Source of the DNA: Thermococcus eurythermalis
GTDB lineage: Archaea > Methanobacteriota_B > Thermococci > Thermococcales > Thermococcaceae
DNA length: 64,000 bases
Direction of reading: 5' to 3'
Assembly: GCF_000769655.1 (NCBI RefSeq)
Contig: NZ_CP008887.1
Location: 434,001-498,000 of the forward strand
In this document: piece by piece, positions 42,458 through 51,448 of the stretch
Layout: each line of letters starts with the position of its first letter
Position numbering within the stretch: the first letter of the stretch is position 1
Position numbers and translations under genes: made by a program
Notes under the pieces: model-generated
What the model saw: only the letters and a program-made list of their open reading frames with translations
What the model was told of the DNA's origin: nothing
Databases searched by the model: none

Positions 42458-43906
42458 GTGGCTGAGGATATTGAGGCGAAAATACGGCGTCTGAGGGAGC
42501 TCGGGAAGGTAACTACCGAACCCGAGGCTCCTCCGGTTAAACCACCAACGGCTTCGGCGAAGAAGCCCCCCCGCAGACCCCGCTCCATCAGCACTATCCG
42601 CGAGAAGGAGAGGCGTAGGAGAGTCCTTGTTGGAGCGTCTGTTTTAATCATAGTACTCCTTCTAATCTCTGTTGGCGTCTACTCATACCTTCAGAGCAGA
42701 AGCACGGCCAAGCTAAACGAGCTCCGCACCAGTAAAATCAACGAACTCAACACCTATTTTTCAAGCTACAACTTCTCCAATAGAGACTGTGTCCAAAAGG
42801 CGCTCCAGTTTAAAGACCTGGCTCTACGGCAGATTCAGAGTGCAGGTAGCGTTGATGAGCTCGAGGGGATAAACGTTAGGGCTTACTTCGATAAGGCAGT
42901 TCAGGCATACTCTGAGTGCGTCCGCGAGCAGGAGAGAATAGCCTATGAAAAACAGCTGAACCAGACAAAACAGGCCAAAGTCAGGGCAATTAAAACTGCA
43001 TTCCAGCCGCTTCTCTCGATGCCGCTTCCAGACAGCATAAGAACCAAGGTCGTCTCTGCAATGAAGACCCTTGAGACCCAGGTCGCCAACGCTCAGACCA
43101 TTGAGGAAGTTGAATCCATAAGCCCGGACTCATACCTGCTCTCGCTCTGGAAAGACTACTACTTCTGGAAGATTGACGAGATTCCCGGTAACGAGATTAT
43201 CCTTGAGAGGGGTGGCTCCAAGCAGCTGGTTTCCAAGTCTGAGGCGAAGGCCCTGCTCGGCGCGGCCACTGATTACGCCGAGCTTCTGCAGTACAGTGTC
43301 CACGAAGTTCAGTACGTTGAGATTGCCCTTGTGCTTCCAAGGGAGAGGATTACCGGCGGGTTCCTCACCCCGGGAGACCCCGTGATGTTCTTTGCCAAGA
43401 ACGGTACTCAGGGCCTCTACCGTGAGATAGTGAACCAGGGCTACGTTGAACTCGTCCTGCTGCCGACTGATGCCGGTCGTATCTCGGCCAGTGAATCTCA
43501 GAGCCAGAGCAGCTCGACGGGCTCATCAACTTCAACGACCTACCAGGAGAACCATGCCTCTGAGTACAACCCCGGTAGCTTCCAGTACTCGAACGGCACC
43601 CAGGTCTCGGACACCTACTCAAACTCCCAGAGCTCCAGCCAGAGCTCCTCAGCCAGCTATTCCTACAACGTTGACCTCAAGGAGATACTGAAGGCGATAG
43701 CCGCCGGAAAGATACAGGCGAGTGACCAGGCCAAGCAGGCCCTTGAGAACTACGGCTGGAAGATTATTGACCTTGAGCAGTCTTCCGACATGCTCGTGCT
43801 GTCCCCGGATACGGAGTTCCTCGTGATCGTCAGGGTTCCGTCAATCTTCGTCCCGGATATACTCCAGAACCAGCAGTACCTCTACATAGCGAAGGTATCA
43901 ACGTGA
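42458..43906 (+). CDS. DUF515 protein of the pilus/secretion operon
   Basis: A 482-residue protein with a basic, proline-rich cytoplasmic start (PPRRPRS), one transmembrane span (about 45-65) and a long external part. The external part begins with coiled-coil helices (RSTAKLNELRTSKINEL and YEKQLNQTKQAKVRAIK), then a beta domain, a low-complexity Ser/Gln/Tyr-rich linker (SESQSQSSSTGSSTSTT and SNSQSSSQSSS), and a final small domain. This matches DUF515, a Thermococcales protein found with KlbA ATPase genes. GTG 42458 is preferred over ATG 42443 because GGTGGTGCTC then serves as ribosome site; this choice is not certain. First gene of a five-gene operon. Confidence 0.8.
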   Translation: MAEDIEAKIRRLRELGKVTTEPEAPPVKPPTASAKKPPRRPRSISTIREKERRRRVLVGASVLIIVLLLISVGVYSYLQSRSTAKLNELRTSKINELNTYFSSYNFSNRDCVQKALQFKDLALRQIQSAGSVDELEGINVRAYFDKAVQAYSECVREQERIAYEKQLNQTKQAKVRAIKTAFQPLLSMPLPDSIRTKVVSAMKTLETQVANAQTIEEVESISPDSYLLSLWKDYYFWKIDEIPGNEIILERGGSKQLVSKSEAKALLGAATDYAELLQYSVHEVQYVEIALVLPRERITGGFLTPGDPVMFFAKNGTQGLYREIVNQGYVELVLLPTDAGRISASESQSQSSSTGSSTSTTYQENHASEYNPGSFQYSNGTQVSDTYSNSQSSSQSSSASYSYNVDLKEILKAIAAGKIQASDQAKQALENYGWKIIDLEQSSDMLVLSPDTEFLVIVRVPSIFVPDILQNQQYLYIAKVST

Positions 43907-43916
43907 GGTGGTGCCC

Positions 43917-44945
43917 ATGAGGAAGCCCCTTTCCATTCTTTTGATTTTCGTAGTGTTGCTTTCAGCCCCTGCATTCTCTCTGGCCAAAGATTACAGCCTT
44001 CCGGGCGCTATTTCGGGGGGAATCACCTACAACAACATAGGCCTCTACGGTGAAATCATGGTTGATTTCAACGTCACGCTCGTTAACACTGCTCCGTATC
44101 CCAAATACGTCATGGTTAACCCGAGGTATGACTTTAAGGTTCTCCGGGGGAACGGTAGTGAGTACCATTACAATTACAGAACCAGCGATGGAAACATCAA
44201 AGGGGCGATTTCGAGGGAACTCGTTTCCAGGTCCGTTAACTACGTCACCGGCTTTTGGCTGGCCCCTTACGAAACCGTCGTTGTTAACTTCAGGATAAAC
44301 GAAAACGCGTCTTATCCAGTTCCCCTTGTCGATTTCAGGTCTCACTGTGGCAATCTAGGCAAACTGACAGAGCTCACATATGAAAACGGCACTCTCGTAG
44401 GTGTGGTTCTTGACAACAACGGGGGCCTGGACGGGTTAATCTGTGATTCCCTCTACCCCTATCTCGTGAACAGCCCGATGTTCCTGAGTGTCCGCTCGAT
44501 GTTTCCTATTCCTGACCGGAACATAGAGGTGCTTAAGTACGAGGGCGTCGTTAACTTCAGGATTACAAACGTTCCTAACTTTGAAAACAAGGATAAGCTC
44601 TTCGACGTTTTCTTCGCAGTTGCACAGCCCGTGGTGTTCCTCGACGGCGAGACCTACGGCTACAGTCCGAACTATACGATGACATACAGTGAGTACGTCC
44701 AGAAGTTCGTTTGGGAGTACTCCGGCAGGAGCAGGCCTGAGAAAAAGGCCCCAAGCGTTTCAGTTCCTGAGAACGGCCTCTTCAAGCTCACGGACACCCT
44801 GATTTCGGGCGTTGAGGTTGGCTCGCCTTTGAAGGTGGAGAGAAAGTCTTATAGCGGTCCGGATTTCCCTGTATGGATAGTATTCATGGGAGACAGGGTT
44901 GATATAACATACCGTGTGAGCTGGAATAACAACTCCGGACGGTGA
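43917..44945 (+). CDS. Secreted protein of the pilus/secretion operon
   Basis: A 342-residue exported protein with a signal peptide (residues 1-24, cleavage near SLA). The mature part is beta-rich with a bracket of aromatic residues and several N-x-S/T sites; no membrane span is seen at the C-terminus. It may be a surface component or adhesin secreted or anchored by the machine encoded downstream. The ATG at 43917 has GAGGTGGTGCCC before it, directly after the DUF515 stop. No family was recognised beyond its constant place next to DUF515 and KlbA. Confidence 0.7.
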   Translation: MRKPLSILLIFVVLLSAPAFSLAKDYSLPGAISGGITYNNIGLYGEIMVDFNVTLVNTAPYPKYVMVNPRYDFKVLRGNGSEYHYNYRTSDGNIKGAISRELVSRSVNYVTGFWLAPYETVVVNFRINENASYPVPLVDFRSHCGNLGKLTELTYENGTLVGVVLDNNGGLDGLICDSLYPYLVNSPMFLSVRSMFPIPDRNIEVLKYEGVVNFRITNVPNFENKDKLFDVFFAVAQPVVFLDGETYGYSPNYTMTYSEYVQKFVWEYSGRSRPEKKAPSVSVPENGLFKLTDTLISGVEVGSPLKVERKSYSGPDFPVWIVFMGDRVDITYRVSWNNNSGR

Positions 44946-44951
44946 GAGTTC

Positions 44952-47900
44952 GTGTTCGGCGAGAAAAAGAAAAAGGAGGAGGGCTTTTCCTGGATAGACG
45001 AGATACTCTCCGGTAATGCGGATCCATTAGAGAATGTTCTCAAAAAGAAGGGGGAAGAGAAGCCGCCCCTTCCATTTTCTTCCTCAGAGGGCTCTCTTGA
45101 GGATATCCTTGGAGGCGTTTCAAAAGAAGGGACAGAAGCCAAGAAGGGGCCGGAGCAGACGTCTGCTGACATACTGAGCTCCATACTCGGGGGAGAGTCA
45201 TCTAAACCAAGGCCGGAACCCCAGCCCCCAAAGCCGGAGACCGGTGCTGATATTCTGAGTTCCCTTCTCGGTTCCTCTCCAGCCCCTGAGCCGAAGCCCC
45301 GGCCAAAGCCCGTTGAATCAAAGCCTCCTGAAACTCCTGCTGGTCTGGTGGGACTGCCCTCCACTGGCGGCGGTACCGGTGTTGATGTCCTGAGCGAGAT
45401 TCTCGGGAAACCCTCCTCAAGTGCCCCTCCAAAGAAAACTCTCCCAGTTCCGCCTGGAAGGCCCCCAAGCGATATCCATGATATCCTTGGCTCTTCGCCC
45501 TCCGAAGAGTCGTCCCTGGCCGGAAGGGGTGAGGTACTTGACGCGTACGGCAATGTCCGTATCATCAGGGTCAAGGGAGAACCCGTTCCAATTTACGAGG
45601 TTCGCTTCCCCAAGCTCAGCGCAGAAGAGCAAAGGCTCTTCCGGCGCATCAAAGAGAGGGCTATAACCGAGATTCAAATTGACCCGACGGCCATACCAAA
45701 CCCCGAGGAGCGCAGGAAGGTCTTCATGAACGCAGTGAAAAAGATGATTAAGGAGGAAGCCCCCCACTACTCGGAGGGCAGAATTGAGGTTCTGGCCGAC
45801 ATGATAGTCCAGCAGATGATAGGCTACGGCAAGCTTGACCCTCTCGTCAGGGACGACAACCTTGAGGAAATCATGGTCATAGGCACCAACAGGCCTGTTT
45901 ACGTCTGGCACAGGCGCTTCAACATGTGTAAGACCAACATAGTCTTCCCGGAGGACAAGGAGATACTCAACATAATCGAGAGAATAGCGAGGGAAGTTGG
46001 CAGGAGAATTGACCAGCAGAGCCCCCTCCTGGACGCCCGTCTCCCGGACGGAAGCCGTGTTAACGCCACTATTCCCCCAATCAGCTTGGACGGTCCGACG
46101 ATAACCATACGTAAGTTCAAGAAAGACCCGCTCACCATAATAGACCTTATCAAGTACGGTACCATAAGCCCTGAGATAGCGGCGTTTTTCTGGGTTCTTG
46201 TTGACGGACTAGGAGTTAAGCCCGCGAACATTCTTGTGGCCGGAGGAACGGGTTCCGGAAAGACGACGATGCTTAACTCCCTTGGAATGTTCATTCCACC
46301 GAGCGAGCGCGTTATCACCATCGAGGACACCGCCGAGCTCCAGCTCCCCGTTGAGCACTGGGTAAGGCTTGAGACCAGGCCGCCGAACCTTGAGGGTAAG
46401 GGAGAGGTCACGATGGACGACCTCGTCAAGAACACCCTCCGTATGCGTCCGGATAGAATCATCGTCGGTGAGGTTCGTGGCCCAGAAGCAAGAACGATGT
46501 TCACTGCTATGAACACGGGCCATAATGGTGCCCTCTACGACTTCTCGGTCATACAGCTCTCAGACGGGCGCTTTGTCCTCATCGGCGACCTTCTTGAGGA
46601 GCTCTTTGCCAAATACTCCGACAGAATCGAGACATACAAAGATCTGGAGTATGTGGTTCTCAATGAAGAGGACAGGTTTGAGGTCGTCAGTGTCGGGCCC
46701 GACTTAAAGGCGGGGAAGCACATTGTTTCGAGAGTCTGGCGGAGGAAGGTGAGGCCCGGCGAGAAGCTCATTCGTGTTAGGACGAGGACTGGCAACGAAG
46801 TTATACTCACAAAGACCCACCCGTTCTTTGTGTTCTCGGACGGTGACGTGGTCAGGAAAGAGGCGGAGAAGCTAAAGCCCGGGGACAGGGTTGCGGTTAT
46901 GAGAAAACCGCCGAAGCCACCCCAAAAGAAGGCTGTCATCAACCCCGAACTCTACGCTGGAATAAGCGACTACTACCTCGTTCCCAATGGAAATGGCCTC
47001 GTAAAGGTTCCGAACGATGGAATTCCGCCGGAGACGGCCCAGTATCTGCTCTCAGTTAACTCCAAACCGGTGAGGATAGTCCGTGAAGTGGACGAGGGAC
47101 TCTCCTATGCCGTTGGAGTCCTCCTCGGGGACGGCTATATATCCTCCGACGGCTACTACATCTCGGCAACATTCGATGATGAGTCGTACATGGAAGCCTT
47201 CACCTCTTCCCTCTCAGAGTTCCTCCCTGAGAGCAGGCCGCAGGTCAAACGCGAATCAGCGTACACCGTGGTGACGTACGGATCAAAGCCCTTTGCGGAG
47301 TTCCTGCACAGAGCCTTTGGAGTACCTAAGGGACACAAGGAACAGATTGATGTCCCTGACCTGGTTCTGGCAAACGATGAACTGCTGAGGCACTTCATAG
47401 CGGGTCTGTTCGATGCCGATGCCTACGTTGATGAGAAGGGCCCCGCTGTCATTTTAACCACGAGAAGCGAGAACCTGGCGAGAAAGGTCTGGTACGCCCT
47501 CCAGAGGCTCGGAATAATAAGCACGGTCTCCCGTGTGAAGAACAGGGGTTACAAGGAGGGTATAATCTTCAGGGTCACCGTCAGGGGCGTTGATGACCTC
47601 ATTAAGTTCCACCGCTACATCCCGCTCAGGCACTCGAGGAAGAGGGCAAAGCTTGAGGAAGTCATAAAGAGGTACAGGTCGTACCGCGTTAAGAGGACCG
47701 ACCGCGTCCCGATTTCCCCGGTGATGCTCGAACCGCTCAGGAGAAAGCTTAACCTCACGGTTTCAGAGCTTTCAAGGCTCGCCTCAACCTACGCGGGCGA
47801 GAAAATATCGGAGAGTCTTATAAGGCACGTCGAGAAGGGCAGAACGAAGGAAATCAGGCGCTCTGCCCTGAAAGGAATAGCACTCGCCCTGCAGCAGGTT

Positions 47901-48590
47901 GCTGATGACTTAAAGGACGAGGACGCGTGGGTTCAGGCCAAGAGGCTTGAGCTGATAGCCGATGGAGACGTCTACTGGGATGAGGTTGTGAGCGTTGAAG
48001 AAGTCGAGCCGGGGGAGCTTGGCATAGAGTATCTCTACGATCTCACCGTTGAGGAGGATCACAACTACGTGGCCAACGGGATTCTCGTCTCGAACTGTAT
48101 GGGTACCATCCACGCAAACAGCGCCAGAGAAACGATTGTCAGGCTTGAGAGCCCGCCGATGAATGTCCCGAGGATCATGATTCCTGCCCTGGACATCATC
48201 ATTATGCAGGTTCGTTTCCACAGCAGAAAGAAGGGAACGATAAGACGTGTTACGGAAATAGCTGAGGTATCGGGAATAGAAGGGGAGAGCGTACAGCTCA
48301 ACAAGCTCTACAAATACGACCCTGCCAAGGATGAACTCGTCCCGACGGGCGTGCCGAGCAAGACCCTCAACACACTCGCCCACCACACCGGCATGAGCGT
48401 AAAGGAAATTGAGCTTGAAATAGAAAAACGCAAGATAATCCTTGAGTGGATGATCGAGAACGGCATCAGGGGCATAAACGAGGTAGGCTACTACATCAGG
48501 CAGTTCTACATCGACGAGGAGGAGCTCATGAAGAAGATAGCCTCCGAGAGCAGTGTTGAGACTAGCAAACAGATTCAACGGATGATGTGA
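44952..48590 (+). CDS. klbA: Type II/IV secretion ATPase KlbA with intein
   Basis: A 1212-codon gene; the mature ATPase is 690 residues after removal of a 522-residue intein. Residues 1-195 are a Ser/Pro/Glu-rich region with repeated short motifs (ILSSILGG, ILSSLLGS, VLSEILGK, IHDILGSS). Residues about 195-526 and 1049-1212 form a VirB11/GspE-type ATPase: GGTGSGKTT (Walker A), the Asp box DTAELQLP, MRPDRIIVGEVRGPEA (Walker B) and, after the intein, CMGTIHANSARE (His box). It powers assembly of a type IV pilus or Tad-like secretion system. The start GTG at 44952 is close to the previous stop; the gene lies between DUF515/secreted protein and two membrane-platform genes. Confidence 0.95.
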   Translation: MFGEKKKKEEGFSWIDEILSGNADPLENVLKKKGEEKPPLPFSSSEGSLEDILGGVSKEGTEAKKGPEQTSADILSSILGGESSKPRPEPQPPKPETGADILSSLLGSSPAPEPKPRPKPVESKPPETPAGLVGLPSTGGGTGVDVLSEILGKPSSSAPPKKTLPVPPGRPPSDIHDILGSSPSEESSLAGRGEVLDAYGNVRIIRVKGEPVPIYEVRFPKLSAEEQRLFRRIKERAITEIQIDPTAIPNPEERRKVFMNAVKKMIKEEAPHYSEGRIEVLADMIVQQMIGYGKLDPLVRDDNLEEIMVIGTNRPVYVWHRRFNMCKTNIVFPEDKEILNIIERIAREVGRRIDQQSPLLDARLPDGSRVNATIPPISLDGPTITIRKFKKDPLTIIDLIKYGTISPEIAAFFWVLVDGLGVKPANILVAGGTGSGKTTMLNSLGMFIPPSERVITIEDTAELQLPVEHWVRLETRPPNLEGKGEVTMDDLVKNTLRMRPDRIIVGEVRGPEARTMFTAMNTGHNGALYDFSVIQLSDGRFVLIGDLLEELFAKYSDRIETYKDLEYVVLNEEDRFEVVSVGPDLKAGKHIVSRVWRRKVRPGEKLIRVRTRTGNEVILTKTHPFFVFSDGDVVRKEAEKLKPGDRVAVMRKPPKPPQKKAVINPELYAGISDYYLVPNGNGLVKVPNDGIPPETAQYLLSVNSKPVRIVREVDEGLSYAVGVLLGDGYISSDGYYISATFDDESYMEAFTSSLSEFLPESRPQVKRESAYTVVTYGSKPFAEFLHRAFGVPKGHKEQIDVPDLVLANDELLRHFIAGLFDADAYVDEKGPAVILTTRSENLARKVWYALQRLGIISTVSRVKNRGYKEGIIFRVTVRGVDDLIKFHRYIPLRHSRKRAKLEEVIKRYRSYRVKRTDRVPISPVMLEPLRRKLNLTVSELSRLASTYAGEKISESLIRHVEKGRTKEIRRSALKGIALALQQVADDLKDEDAWVQAKRLELIADGDVYWDEVVSVEEVEPGELGIEYLYDLTVEEDHNYVANGILVSNCMGTIHANSARETIVRLESPPMNVPRIMIPALDIIIMQVRFHSRKKGTIRRVTEIAEVSGIEGESVQLNKLYKYDPAKDELVPTGVPSKTLNTLAHHTGMSVKEIELEIEKRKIILEWMIENGIRGINEVGYYIRQFYIDEEELMKKIASESSVETSKQIQRMM
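46530..48095 (+). mobile_element. KlbA intein with LAGLIDADG endonuclease
   Basis: Codons 527-1048 interrupt the conserved NTGHNG/CMGTIHANS sequence of the ATPase. The intein begins with Ala (ALYDFSV), not Cys or Ser, and ends in VSN before Cys+1, as in the known class 2 KlbA inteins, where Cys+1 attacks directly. Block B is THPFFVF, block F YLYDLTVEEDHNYVANG. The homing endonuclease shows two LAGLIDADG-like helices, AVGVLLGDGY and FIAGLFDADAY. The segment around SPVMLEPLRRKLNLTVSEL resembles a helix-turn-helix seen between endonuclease and C-terminal splicing domain. All splicing residues appear intact. Confidence 0.93.
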
Positions 48591-48599
48591 GGTGTTCGC

Positions 48600-49652
48600 A
48601 TGGGGTTCATAGAGTTCCTTGAGAAGTTGGGTGGCAAGACCATAGAGATTACCGAGAAGCCGATGCGCCGTATCCCTCAGGGTAAGTCAATCCAGGAGAG
48701 GCTTCGCGCTCTAAAAGAGCTCCAGAAGGAAATAGAGGAAGAAAAGAAAGAAAGCGAGCAGGAGAAGTTCGTTGAAGAGGTCATTGAATGGCGCAAAGAG
48801 GAAATTGGCCAATCCTTCTCTGAGAGACTCGCGGAGGCTATGCTCAAGTACTTCAGAGGCCCGATAGAGTCCCTTACCCAGTCAATCAAGGGCCTTGACC
48901 AGGACCTTTACAGGGCCAGCATCTTCATGCCGAAGGAGAAGTACGTAGCTTATATGCTTGGAGTTTCAATGATGGCGGCGTTCTTTGGGTTTGTCTTTGC
49001 CTACCTCCTCTACATGCCCATAGACACCGCCCTCCTCATAGGGCTCCTTGGGTTCTTCGGCGGGTTCTTCTACATGAGGCAGTATCCAAAGATGGTATGG
49101 CGGAAGCGCGTGACTGAAGTGGAGAGGACTATGCCCTACGCACTCAGACACATGGCGTCCCTCCTCAGCGCGGGAGTTGGCATTGCCGAGGCCATACTTT
49201 CAGTTGCAAAGGCCGACTACGGAGTGCTCTCAGAGGAGTTTGAGCTCATCTTGAGGGACATGAGGACTGGCTCCTCTTTCGAGGATGCCCTGACGAAGTT
49301 CGAGGAGAAAATGGCATCTGAGAACATAAGCAGGGTCGTTAAGCAGATTCTTAGGGCCGTTAAGTTCGGTGGAAACCTTGCAGACATCCTATACAAAATG
49401 GCTGAGGACTTCTCATTTGAATACAGGATGAAGCTTGTGGAGTATGTCCAGAAGGTCAACGGTATAGCCTTTATCTACATGTTCATGACAATAGTTATGC
49501 CGACGATGTTCGTGGTTGGTGTCCTGGCCGGTTCAGTTATGGCTCAGCAGCTAATCTTTGACGTCCAGACCCTTGCGGTCATCTTAATACTGGCGTTCCC
49601 GGCCATCTCGCTGATTATCGTTAACATGATTAAGAAGGCTGAACCGAGGTGA
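48600..49652 (+). CDS. Secretion/pilus membrane platform protein, TadB-like
   Basis: A 350-residue protein of the GspF/TadB/FlaJ type. It has a helical, charged cytoplasmic start with a coiled-coil stretch (ERLRALKELQKEIEEEKKESEQEK), two membrane spans (about 120-160), a cytoplasmic T2SF domain (ERTMPYALRHMASLLSAGVGIAEAI, residues about 178-275) and two C-terminal spans. It would form the inner platform on which the KlbA ATPase works. The ATG at 48600 follows GAGGTGTTC; the gene starts nine bases after klbA. Confidence 0.88.
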   Translation: MGFIEFLEKLGGKTIEITEKPMRRIPQGKSIQERLRALKELQKEIEEEKKESEQEKFVEEVIEWRKEEIGQSFSERLAEAMLKYFRGPIESLTQSIKGLDQDLYRASIFMPKEKYVAYMLGVSMMAAFFGFVFAYLLYMPIDTALLIGLLGFFGGFFYMRQYPKMVWRKRVTEVERTMPYALRHMASLLSAGVGIAEAILSVAKADYGVLSEEFELILRDMRTGSSFEDALTKFEEKMASENISRVVKQILRAVKFGGNLADILYKMAEDFSFEYRMKLVEYVQKVNGIAFIYMFMTIVMPTMFVVGVLAGSVMAQQLIFDVQTLAVILILAFPAISLIIVNMIKKAEPR

Positions 49653-49657
49653 GAACG

Positions 49658-50569
49658 TTGGCTCGCGGAGGCGTCTCACAGCTTCTTGTCACATTGTTTG
49701 AGAAAATTATTCCCCAGAAATACCTCAAACGGTATGAGCTGTACATCTATTCTGCCGGTATAAACTTCCTAGCGGCGGAGTACCTGGTGATTTCGTTCTT
49801 AATGGGGCTTATCTTTGCGCTCGTCGTATCTTTCCTGGGCAATACCCTTTACAGTGTAGTTGCCTTTATTGGTGGCTTCATTGGAATGGCGTTTATCTAC
49901 CCCTACTGGAGGATCTCCAAAAGGATAGAGGACATGGAGAAGAACCTTCCTGATGCGTTTTTCTACCTAGCGAGCTCCCTGAGAGCGGGTATATCCTTCT
50001 CCGAGGCCCTTGAGGAGCTGACGACTGCCAAGTTTGGGGCTTTGACCGACGAGTTCAAGAGAACCGTTGCGGAGATAAAGAAAGGCCGTCCAACCGTTGA
50101 TGCTCTCAGAGCCTTTGCCCTAAGGAACAAAAAATCTCCAGTTATCTATCGCTCGATGATGATTATCATCGAGGCCCTTGAAAGGGGTGCGCCGATGAGC
50201 GATGTCCTGGTGTCAGTCGGAAACGATGTCCGTGAGGTTCTCAGAATAAAACAGGAGAGAAAGGCTTCAACCGGAATGCAGGCAATGTTCTTTATAATCA
50301 CGAGCGGTTTCGTGGGCCCGCTGATTCTGGGGATAGTTACAAAGGTTATGGAGTCAATGAGCGGTGCCGGGACTGGAGTTCACTTGCCAGTGGAGTCCAT
50401 GACAAACGTGCTCATGGCGTTCGTGGTGGCGCAGGCACTTGTTTCAGGGCTCGGAATAGGGGTAATAAGAGAAGGGAGCTACAACGCCGGTTTGAAGTAC
50501 GCGGCGTTGCTCGTTGCAATGGGCTCAATTGTCTTCAAGGGCGCTGCCCTCATCAACATCGGCTTCTGA
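49658..50569 (+). CDS. Secretion/pilus membrane platform protein, TadC-like
   Basis: A 303-residue T2SF-domain protein, the partner of the upstream platform gene. Two spans near 40-85, then the cytoplasmic domain starting EKNLPDAFFYLASSLRAGISFSEALEEL, and three spans at the C-terminus. The likely start is TTG 49658 with GAGGTGA before it; GTG 49649, overlapping the stop of the previous gene, is the alternative. Last gene of the operon. Its 3' end overlaps the convergent FKBP gene by 45 bases. Confidence 0.85.
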   Translation: MARGGVSQLLVTLFEKIIPQKYLKRYELYIYSAGINFLAAEYLVISFLMGLIFALVVSFLGNTLYSVVAFIGGFIGMAFIYPYWRISKRIEDMEKNLPDAFFYLASSLRAGISFSEALEELTTAKFGALTDEFKRTVAEIKKGRPTVDALRAFALRNKKSPVIYRSMMIIIEALERGAPMSDVLVSVGNDVREVLRIKQERKASTGMQAMFFIITSGFVGPLILGIVTKVMESMSGAGTGVHLPVESMTNVLMAFVVAQALVSGLGIGVIREGSYNAGLKYAALLVAMGSIVFKGAALINIGF

Positions 50570-51025
50570 CTTCTTTATCTCCATTATCTCGACTTCAAAG
50601 ATGAGGGTCTTCCCTGCGAGCGGGTGGTTGAAGTCGAGGGACACCATGCTCTCCTCGACCTTCAGGATCTTCGCTATCCCTGAGTCAGTCATAACGTAGA
50701 GCCCTTCCTGGGGCTCGAGTCCTGCTTTTGTGAACTCCTCGATGGGAACCTTGATTATGAGCTCCGGTTTGGGCATGCCATAGGCCTTCTCTGGCGGGAC
50801 GGTGACCGTCTTCTTCTCGCCCTTCTCCATCCCTATGAGGGCCTCGTCGAGACCCGGAATAATCTCGCCAACTCCAATCCTTGCCCACATCGGGCCGTAC
50901 TCCCTTTCCTCAACGTAAATGCCGTGTTCCCTGGCGAGCTCCTCTATGCTCGTGTCAAAAACTTCACCGTTCTCAAACCTTCCAACGTAGTTAAACAGAA
51001 CGTAATCACCAGCTTCAACCTTCAT
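50525..51025 (-). CDS. FKBP-type peptidyl-prolyl isomerase
   Basis: A 166-residue archaeal FKBP of the long, SlyD-like type: the FKBP halves (AGDYVLFNYVGRFENGEVFDTS at the start, NHPLAGKTLIFEVEIMEI at the end) enclose an insert-in-flap chaperone domain (about 85-135, PPEKAYGMPKPELII and following). It speeds proline isomerisation and binds unfolded chains in the cytoplasm. The ATG at 51025 begins the FKBP fold; the frame is open further upstream, but that part is unlike the family and lies in the promoter of the opposite gene. Confidence 0.92.
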   Translation of the reverse strand: MKVEAGDYVLFNYVGRFENGEVFDTSIEELAREHGIYVEEREYGPMWARIGVGEIIPGLDEALIGMEKGEKKTVTVPPEKAYGMPKPELIIKVPIEEFTKAGLEPQEGLYVMTDSGIAKILKVEESMVSLDFNHPLAGKTLIFEVEIMEIKKSEADVDEGSALEDN

Positions 51026-51151
51026 TTCCTTCAACTCCAAAAATTGCTTCACTGAGGACTTACTTCGGCCCTTTATAACCCTTTTGGTTTCTCGCTTTTT
51101 TGTGCGGTAGGTATATAAGTACCTTTGCTCAATGTTATCATGGTGATCGAT

Positions 51152-51448
51152 ATGGGATACCTTTCTGACGTTCTTCGGGACGAGTACGGCAACCTCGAGG
51201 TTCGTAAGGTTTACTCCTCGAAGCTCGGGGACACCGATGTTGAGATAGTCGAAGTGAGCTCCGGTGGTGAGAAGTTCATAGCGATGTTCCAGAGCATTCC
51301 GGTTAAGGACGAAATCTACAAGTGGTCTCTGATTATAACGAGCGCCCACAACACGCGCACGATAAAGGGAATGGACAGGCTCGACGCCATAAACCTCGCC
51401 TTGAGGTCGAGCATCGAGGCGATAATAAAGGGGATAAAGGGTGAGTGA
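51152..51448 (+). CDS. Small conserved-looking protein of unknown function
   Basis: A 98-residue soluble protein with alternating strands and helices: LEVRKVYSSKLGDTDVEIVEVSSGGEKFIAMFQ, then WSLIITSAHNT and a helix ending INLALRSSIEAIIKGI. No motif is recognised. The ATG at 51152 is preferred because TGGTGATCGAT is a correctly spaced ribosome site; starts at 51125 or 51140 would include it in the protein. It diverges from the FKBP gene. Confidence 0.7.
   Translation: MGYLSDVLRDEYGNLEVRKVYSSKLGDTDVEIVEVSSGGEKFIAMFQSIPVKDEIYKWSLIITSAHNTRTIKGMDRLDAINLALRSSIEAIIKGIKGE

Noticed and set aside
50525-51349. Long N-terminal extension of the FKBP frame
   Set aside because: Residues before MKVEAGDYV do not fit the family and overlap the promoter and start of the divergent gene.
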